This document shows positions 7,460 through 12,733 of a stretch of DNA of 12,733 nt, piece by piece (position 1 is the stretch's first letter; every line of letters starts with the position of its first letter). Origin of the DNA: Chloroflexia bacterium (GTDB taxonomy: Bacteria; Chloroflexota; Chloroflexia; Thermomicrobiales; CFX8). The stretch is taken from positions 1-12,733 of the forward strand of contig JACCZH010000189.1 in NCBI GenBank assembly GCA_013696045.1. Direction: 5' to 3'. The translations under genes and the position numbers were made by a program. Under the pieces are notes generated by a model. The model was not told where the DNA came from, ran no database searches, and saw only the letters and a list, made by a program, of their open reading frames with translations.

Positions 7460-7681
7460 GTGGAAACCGCGCTGTACATCGCGCAGATCATCACATCAAT
7501 CGTGCTCGTTCTCATCGTGTTAACCCAGAATCAATCTGGTGGGCTGGGGAGCGCGTTTGGAGGAGATTCGTCATCGATCTATCGCACACGGCGTGGTATC
7601 GAGAAGACGCTTTTCAATTTCACAATTGGCGCGGCAGTGGCATTTCTGGTGCTATCCATCGCGTCGACGGTGATCCTTTAG
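7460..7681 (+). CDS. secG: Sec translocon subunit SecG
   Basis: A small membrane subunit of the SecYEG channel that aids preprotein translocation. The 73 residues hold two hydrophobic helices (about 4-22 and 53-72). The linker carries the family signature: LTQNQSGGLGSAFGG at 21-35, followed by the YRTRRG loop. The start is GTG, with AAGGAGC (7449-7455) a few bases upstream. It lies 43 bases after tpiA. A secG next to tpiA or pgk is a recurrent arrangement in bacteria. Confidence 0.93.
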   Translation: METALYIAQIITSIVLVLIVLTQNQSGGLGSAFGGDSSSIYRTRRGIEKTLFNFTIGAAVAFLVLSIASTVIL

Positions 7682-7718
7682 GACTGTTGTATATTGGTAG
7701 GCCGCTCGTTAACCGGGG

Positions 7719-7724
7719 TATAAT
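7719..7724 (+). promoter_or_regulatory. candidate -10 of the tatA pair
   Basis: A perfect TATAAT in the 85-base gap after secG. The best -35 is TTGGTA (7694-7699) with a long 19-base spacer, so it is only moderately convincing. Two further AT-rich hexamers lie nearby (TATATT at 7690, CATAAT at 7744). The tat genes may thus be transcribed independently of, and in addition to, the glycolytic operon. Confidence 0.4.
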
Positions 7725-7766
7725 CCGGGCCGATGATGGATATCATAATCGGGACAGGAGAACATA

Positions 7767-8036
7767 TTGCCACTAGGACCCTGGGAGCTAGGGATCATCT
7801 TACTCATTGTTATTATCATCTTCGGGGTCGGCAAGTTGCCCCAGATCGGCGGCGCGCTGGGCCAGGGGATCCGAGAGTTCCGGACGGGCGCGTCCGATCC
7901 AGACGGTGAGAAAGCGCGCCAAGAGGAAGAGCACACCGTTGTAAAAGAGATAGACAGGCCGCGCGAGCGCGTCGGAGCTGTTGAGAACGAGCGCGTGACT
8001 GAGCGTGTCATTGTGAAGGACGACGAGGAGAAGTAA
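7767..8036 (+). CDS. tatA: TatA/E-family twin-arginine translocase subunit, copy 1
   Basis: TatA oligomers form the translocating element that carries folded proteins with RR signal peptides across the membrane. This 89-residue protein shows the family plan: a short periplasmic N-terminus (MPLGPWE), one membrane helix (about 7-21), the hinge FGVGKLP (19-25) and an amphipathic helix GGALGQGIREFR (28-39). A long, highly charged tail (about 45-89) follows, rich in Glu, Arg and Lys and possibly helical. The start is TTG, required by the conserved N-terminus and by AGGAG (7756-7760) six bases upstream. No tatC is in the window. Confidence 0.9.
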   Translation: MPLGPWELGIILLIVIIIFGVGKLPQIGGALGQGIREFRTGASDPDGEKARQEEEHTVVKEIDRPRERVGAVENERVTERVIVKDDEEK

Positions 8037-8039
8037 GAA

Positions 8040-8279
8040 ATGCCTCTGGGACCATGGGAATTGGCGATCATACTTGTCATCATTGTCATTATCTTTGGTG
8101 TCGGTAAACTGCCGGAAATCGGTGGTGCTTTAGGCAAAGGTATTCGTGAGTTTAAGACAAGCGCCGCCGACACGGGCGATGATCCAAACGATCGTGAACC
8201 TAACAACACTCTTCGAACGACCACCGAATCAGGCCGCACCGAGCCGCTCCATGGCGGAACCGCTCGCGAGGAGCTCTAA
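8040..8279 (+). CDS. tatA: TatA/E-family twin-arginine translocase subunit, copy 2
   Basis: A second TatA-like protein of 79 residues, three bases after copy 1 and sharing its MPLGPWE start, membrane helix, FGVGKLP hinge and amphipathic helix. Over the first 40 residues, 33 are identical to copy 1, and the changes are conservative. The tails differ completely: this one is polar, Asp/Thr/Asn-rich and much less charged. It begins with ATG, and GAGGAG at the end of copy 1 serves as ribosome site. The codons of the two copies differ at many third positions, so the duplication is not recent. One copy may act as TatB or TatE, but sequence alone does not say which. Confidence 0.9.
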   Translation: MPLGPWELAIILVIIVIIFGVGKLPEIGGALGKGIREFKTSAADTGDDPNDREPNNTLRTTTESGRTEPLHGGTAREEL

Positions 8280-8295
8280 GTCGAAACTCGAAGCA

Positions 8296-8329
8296 AAAAA
8301 CCTCCGAGGTTATGCCCTCGGAGGTTTTT
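8296..8329. terminator. bidirectional intrinsic terminator between tatA2 and the kinase operon
   Basis: AAAAACCTCCGAGG pairs with CCTCGGAGGTTTTT around a six-base loop TTATGC. The stem has a GC-rich core and a T-run follows on both strands. It ends the tat transcript rightward and the kinase/small-protein transcript leftward, lying 16 bases after the tatA2 stop and 26 bases after the minus-strand stop. Confidence 0.92.
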
Positions 8330-8355
8330 CTATGCGTGTACCTTCAGCGGAATGC

Positions 8356-8625
8356 TCATGGATGGTTCCGGCCCGAACCGGACTCTCGGAAGAAACCGAC
8401 AATACCTTCCCGCTGGCCCTCATCTTCGAAGAGCTCAATAAACGTGATGCGCGACCACGGGTACAGGAAGCTTGTTGCTCCGTCAGCCAGCAGTTCCATG
8501 GGTTTGCCGTCGCGGCGGCGGGGATTGCGAATAACGACATACGAGTCGCTTGGGTTGGGAACCCTCTCGAGCTCGCACATGATTGGGTCGTCATTCATAA
8601 TGTGCACCAATGCCCGAACACTCAT
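8356..8625 (-). CDS. 89-residue protein of unknown function coupled to the kinase gene
   Basis: I cannot name a function. The protein begins MSVRALVHIMNDDPIMCELE and looks like a small mixed, largely beta fold: alternating hydrophobic strands (about 3-9, 17-20, 28-32), the basic motif NPRRRDGKP (34-42) and a later strand RITFIELFED (59-68). It has no signal peptide, membrane helix or cysteine cluster. The style resembles small conserved proteins of Chloroflexota that I recall only vaguely; that is not verified. Its ATG overlaps the stop of the upstream kinase gene (ATGA), so translation is coupled and the two proteins are probably made in fixed ratio. It could be a partner, inhibitor or substrate of the kinase (inference). 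The bidirectional terminator follows the gene. Confidence 0.75.
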   Translation of the reverse strand: MSVRALVHIMNDDPIMCELERVPNPSDSYVVIRNPRRRDGKPMELLADGATSFLYPWSRITFIELFEDEGQREGIVGFFRESGSGRNHP

Positions 8626-10673
8626 TTCTCAGATTTCTCCCCGCTCAACCCGGTATGCTCCCACGTCGCTAAAGCCAGACCGTGTACTCTCCCGTCGGTT
8701 GAACCGACCACCAGAGCGGAACCGGCGTAAACAGGCGACGATACAACGCTTCCACCAAGCTCGTGTTTCCAGATCATCTCACCGGTATCGATCGCGAAGC
8801 TCACACATGCGCCGTCAATCGTGCCTATGTAACCAGCGATCTTACCCAACAGAGGAGTTGAGGTAATCTGGTTCGCGTAGCGTTGCACCCAACAGACTGA
8901 GCCGTCATCCTGGTTCAGGCACACGAGTCCTCCGTCGGCCACGCCAAATATGACCGTGCCATTTTGAACCCTGGGCGATGAAATGACCGCGCCAGACGCC
9001 ATGTATTGCCAGGCACGCTCACCCGTTTCGCGATCAAACGCCACAACATTCCCGCTTCTGGATGACGATAGCACGACGCTACCCGTCACATACGGTTCAG
9101 ATTGCACTGGACCGCCGCCCTGGCGACGCCAGATGATCCCGCCGTCACCAAGGTCAAGTGCGTACACATAGCCGTCATCGCCACCAACGAAGACTCGATT
9201 CTCGTGGATCACGGGCGACGACCGGATCGGCCCCCATGTGCGCTGGCGCCACAGAATTTCTCCCTCGGTCAGATCAAAGCAGTAAATCGTTGAGTCGTCG
9301 GAACCGACCACCACCCGGTTCTCATGCCCGACGGCGGAGGATCGAACGGGCATGCTGGTCCGGTACTGCCACACGATGCCTCCCGAACGCGCATCCAGGC
9401 AATACACCGCGCTGTCCTCGGAGCCAACGAAGACGAGACCGTTGTGAGAAACTGGTCGAGCAACCACGCCACGGCCGGTCGGAAACTTCCAACGCACAGC
9501 GCCGTCTTCAGGCGCCAGACAGTACACATGACGATCGTACGATCCAATGAATACGCTCTCACCGTCATAGCACGCGGTACCGCGAACTTCGTCAGCGGTT
9601 GCTGTGGACCAGAGAAAGCGCTCCGACAGCACATCCTCAGTGTTTCTGCGCCGGACCGACCGCTTCCTTGACGGCCTGCGGCGATCCAGCTGTCCCGCCG
9701 CTGGTTCCAATGATGGATTGACCTCAATCTCCTTTGCCCCTCCCGGGGATCGCGGTGTGGAGATTGAATGCCGGCGCTCGGTCTGGTTCGCCACATTCTC
9801 AAGTTCAAAGCGCACGTCGGCCACGCACTGGTAACGCTGGTCGGGATGGTAAGCCAGCATTCGCATCACAATATCGGCAAATGCAATGCTGATCGATGGG
9901 TTCAGGCTCTGGATCGCGCGCTCATGGAACGTAAATGGAGTTTGCTGTCGAGGATCGGAGTTTGTTGCCATGTGATGGAGTGTGGCGCCGAGCGCGTAGA
10001 TATCCCCCCTGGCATCTGCCATACCGCGATATTGCTCCGGTGGCGCGTACCCCTCGGTGCCTATCATTGTGCCGCGCTGGGAGCCCTGGAAGGTTCTGGC
10101 AATGCCAAAGTCAATCAATGCGACCTTGCCAGAGGAGCGCAGCATGATATTCGATGGCTTGAGATCGCGAAAGATGATCGGCGATGGATCGAAGTTGTGC
10201 AACATCTCAAGAACATCGCACGTCTCAATCCCCCACCTGACAATGTCTTCTTCCGGAAAGGGCGCCTTCCTGGCGAACAGCGTGCGCTCGAGATCCTGAC
10301 CGTCAACAAATTCAAGCACAAGATAAATCATGCCGTCGTGAGCAAAATAGTCGTAGATTTTGGGAACGGCGGGGTGGGCAATCGTCGCCAACAACGCCGC
10401 CTCACGCTCAAAGTTCACGAGACTCAAGGCACGTGTGCCAGGATCAGGCTCGCTATCGCCCATCTCCTTTATGGCGCACATGCGCTCAACCTGCCCAAAG
10501 CGCAGGTCGCGAGCAGCGTACACGGTGCTCATACCGCCCCGCCCCGCGACTCGCTGTATTTCATATCGATTTTCGAGGATGGTTCCAGGCGACAGGACAC
10601 GCGCGGACCGCGTCCCGCCACCCTGAGAGGTTACCTTCCGACCACGCTCCTCGGCCTTGGGAGCCGAATTCAT
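8622..10673 (-). CDS. soluble Ser/Thr protein kinase with C-terminal PQQ-like beta-propeller (AfsK-like layout)
   Basis: A Hanks-type kinase of 683 residues. The kinase domain spans about 36-295: glycine loop GRGGMS (44-49), ATP-binding K69 in CAIKEM, the helix-C Glu probably E91, and catalytic loop FRDLKPSN (168-175) with Phe replacing the His of HRD. DFG is at 188-190, T206 is in the activation segment GTEGYAPPEQ, and GDIYALG is at 223-229. A basic linker (RRRPSRKRSVRRR, 331-343) leads to eight repeats of about 40 residues (354-675). Each has the pattern VFVGS-D-VYCLD-G--W typical of PQQ/WD-like propellers. No hydrophobic segment links the two parts, so the protein should be cytosolic or only peripherally membrane-bound, as described for Streptomyces AfsK. 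The ATG is preceded by GGGGGA. The ligand sensed by the propeller and the kinase substrates are unknown. Confidence 0.92.
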   Translation of the reverse strand: MNSAPKAEERGRKVTSQGGGTRSARVLSPGTILENRYEIQRVAGRGGMSTVYAARDLRFGQVERMCAIKEMGDSEPDPGTRALSLVNFEREAALLATIAHPAVPKIYDYFAHDGMIYLVLEFVDGQDLERTLFARKAPFPEEDIVRWGIETCDVLEMLHNFDPSPIIFRDLKPSNIMLRSSGKVALIDFGIARTFQGSQRGTMIGTEGYAPPEQYRGMADARGDIYALGATLHHMATNSDPRQQTPFTFHERAIQSLNPSISIAFADIVMRMLAYHPDQRYQCVADVRFELENVANQTERRHSISTPRSPGGAKEIEVNPSLEPAAGQLDRRRPSRKRSVRRRNTEDVLSERFLWSTATADEVRGTACYDGESVFIGSYDRHVYCLAPEDGAVRWKFPTGRGVVARPVSHNGLVFVGSEDSAVYCLDARSGGIVWQYRTSMPVRSSAVGHENRVVVGSDDSTIYCFDLTEGEILWRQRTWGPIRSSPVIHENRVFVGGDDGYVYALDLGDGGIIWRRQGGGPVQSEPYVTGSVVLSSSRSGNVVAFDRETGERAWQYMASGAVISSPRVQNGTVIFGVADGGLVCLNQDDGSVCWVQRYANQITSTPLLGKIAGYIGTIDGACVSFAIDTGEMIWKHELGGSVVSSPVYAGSALVVGSTDGRVHGLALATWEHTGLSGEKSEK

Positions 10674-10809
10674 TAACCATCCCCCGTATCAGCAATAAGG
10701 CATTATGTTTTAGGCAGACGCACACTTGTCGCCTCATACTGTGAAGCATAACGTTCGACGTTGGCAGCCTGTATCCCGACAAAGTACCAATTCGATCACA
10801 ATGGGGTTG

Positions 10810-10815
10810 TATACT
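10810..10815 (+). promoter_or_regulatory. candidate -10 of lepB
   Basis: TATACT preceded by TTG lies 47 bases upstream of the lepB start, in the 188-base divergent gap between the kinase gene and lepB. No clear -35 is visible. It resembles the yvcK promoter, though here the TG directly abuts the hexamer. On the minus strand of the same gap I found only weak hexamers for the kinase operon (CATAAT near 10711). Confidence 0.4.
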
Positions 10816-10822
10816 CAGCGGC

Positions 10823-10841
10823 GACCGGCAGCGTGCCGGTC
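10823..10841 (+). promoter_or_regulatory. stem-loop at the 5' end of the lepB leader
   Basis: GACCGGCA and TGCCGGTC form a perfect eight-base-pair GC-rich stem with a GCG loop. No T-run follows on either strand, so it is not an intrinsic terminator. If the -10 at 10810 is right, transcription begins near 10822 and this hairpin forms the very 5' end of the mRNA, a position that often stabilises transcripts (inference). It could instead be an operator palindrome for the divergent genes. Confidence 0.45.
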
Positions 10842-10861
10842 TCACTCTTACTGGAGCACTA

Positions 10862-11638
10862 ATGCCCGGATATGACAGCTTCGACACAGACCTGCAAACA
10901 AACCGGCACGCATCCACTGACGCCGACGCGCGTCCGCGCATACATCCCATCCAGCCAGGTGATACTGACCCGTTCGCGCCGGCCGGCGAAGACGATGTCG
11001 ACGACACACGAAAAAAAGACCAGGAGCGTCCCAGCCTCATTTGGGAGATCACCGAGACGCTCGTACTGGCGCTGCTAATTTTTGTCGCTGTGCGCTCGGT
11101 TGTGCTGAATTTTCGGGTAGACGGGCTCTCGATGGAACCCAGCCTGGACACCGGCCAGATGCTGCTGGTGAACCGTCAGATGTACTTCAACTTCGACGCC
11201 AACGACGTTCTCAACATCGTGCCGTTCGTGGAGCGAGAAGGCGAGAATGTTTTCTACCTGCTGCACCCGCCGCAGCGCGGGGATATCGTCGTGTTTAGCC
11301 CACCGGTTGGCAATGCCTCGAAGCCGTACATTAAGCGCATCATTGGCTTGCCCGGCGAGACCATAACGATCCATGACGGCGGCGTCTATGTTGACGGCGC
11401 ACGGCTGGACGAACCATATCTCCAGGGAACATCGACGTCATGGCCGAATGGCGACCCGAACCGGGAGGTTGTCGTGCCAGAGGATCACTTATTTGTTCTC
11501 GGAGACAACCGCAACAATTCCACTGATTCGCGGAGCTTTGGAGCCATATCGAACGATTCCTTGATCGGCAAAGCCTGGATTTCGTACTGGCCTTCGACGG
11601 TCGCCGGAATCCTGGGAACACCGGACTACGAGCGATGA
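10862..11638 (+). CDS. lepB: signal peptidase I
   Basis: A membrane serine protease that removes signal peptides from Sec- and Tat-exported proteins on the outer face. The 258 residues contain one membrane helix (about 64-83) directly followed by the catalytic region. The nucleophile is S90 in GLSMEPSL, the general base K158 in YIKRIIGLPGE, and GDNRNNSTDSR (214-224) is the conserved box E. The single anchor is of the Gram-positive type. The cytoplasmic part before the helix is unusually long, about 60 acidic and proline-containing residues that look disordered. TGGAG (10852-10856) five bases before the ATG supports the start. SecG and TatA nearby make this an export neighbourhood. Confidence 0.97.
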   Translation: MPGYDSFDTDLQTNRHASTDADARPRIHPIQPGDTDPFAPAGEDDVDDTRKKDQERPSLIWEITETLVLALLIFVAVRSVVLNFRVDGLSMEPSLDTGQMLLVNRQMYFNFDANDVLNIVPFVEREGENVFYLLHPPQRGDIVVFSPPVGNASKPYIKRIIGLPGETITIHDGGVYVDGARLDEPYLQGTSTSWPNGDPNREVVVPEDHLFVLGDNRNNSTDSRSFGAISNDSLIGKAWISYWPSTVAGILGTPDYER

Positions 11639-11675
11639 TCGACGGCTCTGTCTGTAATGATTGCGAGCGAACCGG

Positions 11676-11681
11676 TACAAT
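11676..11681 (+). promoter_or_regulatory. weak -10 candidate upstream of the DUF151 gene
   Basis: TACAAT lies in the 123-base gap after lepB, 80 bases before the next start, without a good -35. The gap also holds a six-base inverted repeat (GAACCG/CGGTTC, 11669-11695) around this hexamer. The DUF151 gene may equally be read from the lepB promoter. Confidence 0.25.
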
Positions 11682-11761
11682 CGAAGCGTCGGTTCCATCT
11701 CTCCGGCACACTGTACCGCATGCGTTCGCTACGCTACACGGCCACGGGAAGGCAGCTTTAG

Positions 11762-12301
11762 ATGATTGAAACGGTCGTCGAGAGCATACGAGTCAGCTTG
11801 GTAACCCAGCATCGTGTCGTCATTCTTCGAGAAGTAGATGGCGATCGACATCTTCCAATCTGGATCGGCCCATTTGAGGCTGAGGCAATAGCCATGGTGT
11901 TACAAGGTGTCGGCTCGGCGCGACCGCTGCCGTATGATTTGCTGACTGCCGTGGTGTCCGAGCTTGGCGCAAGTGTCATGAGTATTATCGTCAACGACCT
12001 CAATCAGGATGTCTTTTATGCTCGGATTATCCTTGACCATGCTGGTTCTGAAGTTCTCATTGATTCCAGGCCCTCCGATGCGATTGCTTTAGCCGTGCGC
12101 GCAAAAATTCCAATCCTCGTCGATGAAAGCGTCATGGACCGGGCCGGCATTCGTCTTGGGGACGAAGATGACGATGTTGAAGGCCGGCCACAGATGACTG
12201 ACGAGCTCGGGCAGCCGGTAGACGAAGAACAGCTCTCGGCGTTCCGCGACTTCATCGACTCTTTGGATCTTGACGACTTTGGAAAACCACGATCTGGCTA
12301 A
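11762..12301 (+). CDS. bifunctional nuclease domain protein (BFN, DUF151)
   Basis: A 179-residue protein with one BFN/DUF151 domain (about 1-130). Family motifs are clear: LPIWIGPFEAEAI at 31-43, RPLPYDLL at 54-61 and DSRPSDAIALAVRAKIPI at 101-118. The family is named for a plant member reported to have RNase and DNase activity; the bacterial role is poorly defined and activity here is unproven. A short acidic tail with an EEQLSAFRDFIDSLDL helix (155-170) resembles the UVR-like ends of other family members. GGGAAGG (11746-11752) nine bases before the ATG supports the start. A 13-codon reading frame ends directly against this ATG but has no ribosome site. Confidence 0.92.
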   Translation: MIETVVESIRVSLVTQHRVVILREVDGDRHLPIWIGPFEAEAIAMVLQGVGSARPLPYDLLTAVVSELGASVMSIIVNDLNQDVFYARIILDHAGSEVLIDSRPSDAIALAVRAKIPILVDESVMDRAGIRLGDEDDDVEGRPQMTDELGQPVDEEQLSAFRDFIDSLDLDDFGKPRSG

Positions 12302-12356
12302 CCTGTCGCTTCATACGACATCGTTGCACCCCTGGCAATTGCGATGGCGTCGTCCT

Positions 12357-12382
12357 GGAACACGAGCCACCCACGCGCTGTT
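12357..12382 (+). promoter_or_regulatory. candidate SigR/SigH-type ECF promoter upstream of the sigma factor gene
   Basis: GGAAC (12357-12361), 18 bases, then GTT (12380-12382). This matches the known GGAAY-N18-GTT promoter form of SigR/SigH (ECF12) factors, the class to which the downstream gene belongs. Transcription would start near 12390, about 42 bases before the ATG. Positive autoregulation is typical of this class; here it is inferred. Confidence 0.5.
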
Positions 12383-12431
12383 TTGGTCGTAAGCGCGTCT
12401 GACCTCGATCACGAGTAGGGAATACGAGCCC

Positions 12432-12733
12432 ATGAGTTGCTATTCTACAAGCATAGATGCGGTGGATGAGGTTGAGCCTCGGTCGCACGCTCCGGCGGTG
12501 CGAGAGCGGCTTGAAACTGAAGCTTTGTCCCATATTGATGCGCTCTATCGCACTGCTTTGCGCATGACGCGAAACCAGAGCGACGCCGAAGACCTGGTTC
12601 AGGAGGCGTACCTGCGGGCAATCCGGTCGCTGGATCAGTATCGAGACGGAACAAACCTGCGTGCGTGGCTTTTCCGAATTATGACCAACGCCTATATTAA
12701 TGACTACCGCAAACGCAGCCGCAGGCCATCCAG
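12432..12733 (+). CDS. ECF sigma factor, SigH/SigR-like (N-terminal 100 residues, cut by window edge)
   Basis: An alternative sigma factor that directs RNA polymerase to stress promoters. The window ends after region 2: LYRTALRMTRNQSDAEDLVQ (38-57) is region 2.1/2.2 and RDGTNLRAWLFRIMTNAYIN (71-90) is region 2.3/2.4, followed by DYRKRSRRPS. This wording (ALRMTRN, DAEDLVQE, GTNL+AWL, TN-+IN-YRK) is that of the actinobacterial SigH/SigR (ECF12) group, which answers disulfide stress through a zinc anti-sigma factor of the RsrA type. Whether such an anti-sigma gene follows cannot be seen. Region 4 is missing only because of the edge. ATG 12432 is the only start in frame after an upstream stop; the ribosome site (TAGGGA) is weak. 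Confidence 0.93.
   Translation, partial: MSCYSTSIDAVDEVEPRSHAPAVRERLETEALSHIDALYRTALRMTRNQSDAEDLVQEAYLRAIRSLDQYRDGTNLRAWLFRIMTNAYINDYRKRSRRPS

Noticed and set aside
8945..9615. Repeated DNA phrases on the minus strand as a possible tandem or CRISPR repeat
   Set aside because: The imperfect periodicity of about 120 bases is that of the propeller repeats in the kinase protein, not of a DNA repeat array.
9768..10676. 302-codon plus-strand frame opposite the kinase domain
   Set aside because: It is the antisense shadow of a gene with unmistakable kinase motifs, has no recognisable domain, and its composition follows from the codon pattern of the real gene.

Overview
The window is a dense, moderately GC-rich bacterial chromosomal segment made of core housekeeping genes. 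Protein sequences and gene order point to Chloroflexota, most likely the Thermomicrobia side. The clues are a short infB N-terminus, a membrane-anchored YvcK ahead of gap-pgk-tpiA, twin tatA genes, an AfsK-like kinase with a PQQ propeller, and a SigH/SigR-like ECF sigma factor. This assignment is inference from family resemblance; no search was run. I see no mobile element, CRISPR array, tRNA, rRNA or sign of recent transfer, and no broken gene.

Layout. (1) Bases 1-2616, minus strand: nusA, ylxR (rnpM) and infB (cut by the left edge) form the classical transcription/translation operon, but rimP does not precede nusA. (2) Bases 2617-2975: divergent control region holding a leftward promoter candidate, a perfect intrinsic terminator placed between it and nusA, and a rightward extended -10 promoter for yvcK. 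(3) Bases 2976-7681, plus strand: yvcK, gap, pgk, tpiA and secG in tight succession. They join a regulator of central carbon/cell-wall metabolism, three consecutive triose-phosphate enzymes and a Sec translocon subunit. (4) Bases 7767-8279, plus strand: two tandem tatA-family genes with their own promoter candidate, ended by a strong bidirectional terminator. (5) Bases 8356-10673, minus strand: a soluble Ser/Thr kinase with an eight-repeat PQQ propeller, translationally coupled to an 89-residue protein of unknown function. (6) Bases 10862-12733, plus strand: signal peptidase I (lepB), a bifunctional-nuclease-domain protein (DUF151) and the first 100 codons of an ECF sigma factor, which has a match to its own class of promoter upstream.

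Working together: the left part serves transcription elongation and initiation of translation, the centre lower glycolysis, and SecG, the TatA pair and LepB protein export. The kinase pair and the ECF factor are the signalling elements.

Most worth following up are the terminator ahead of nusA (a NusA-sensitive attenuator layout), the kinase/propeller gene coupled to a small unknown partner, and the ECF autoregulatory promoter. I found no clearly novel multi-gene system beyond these.
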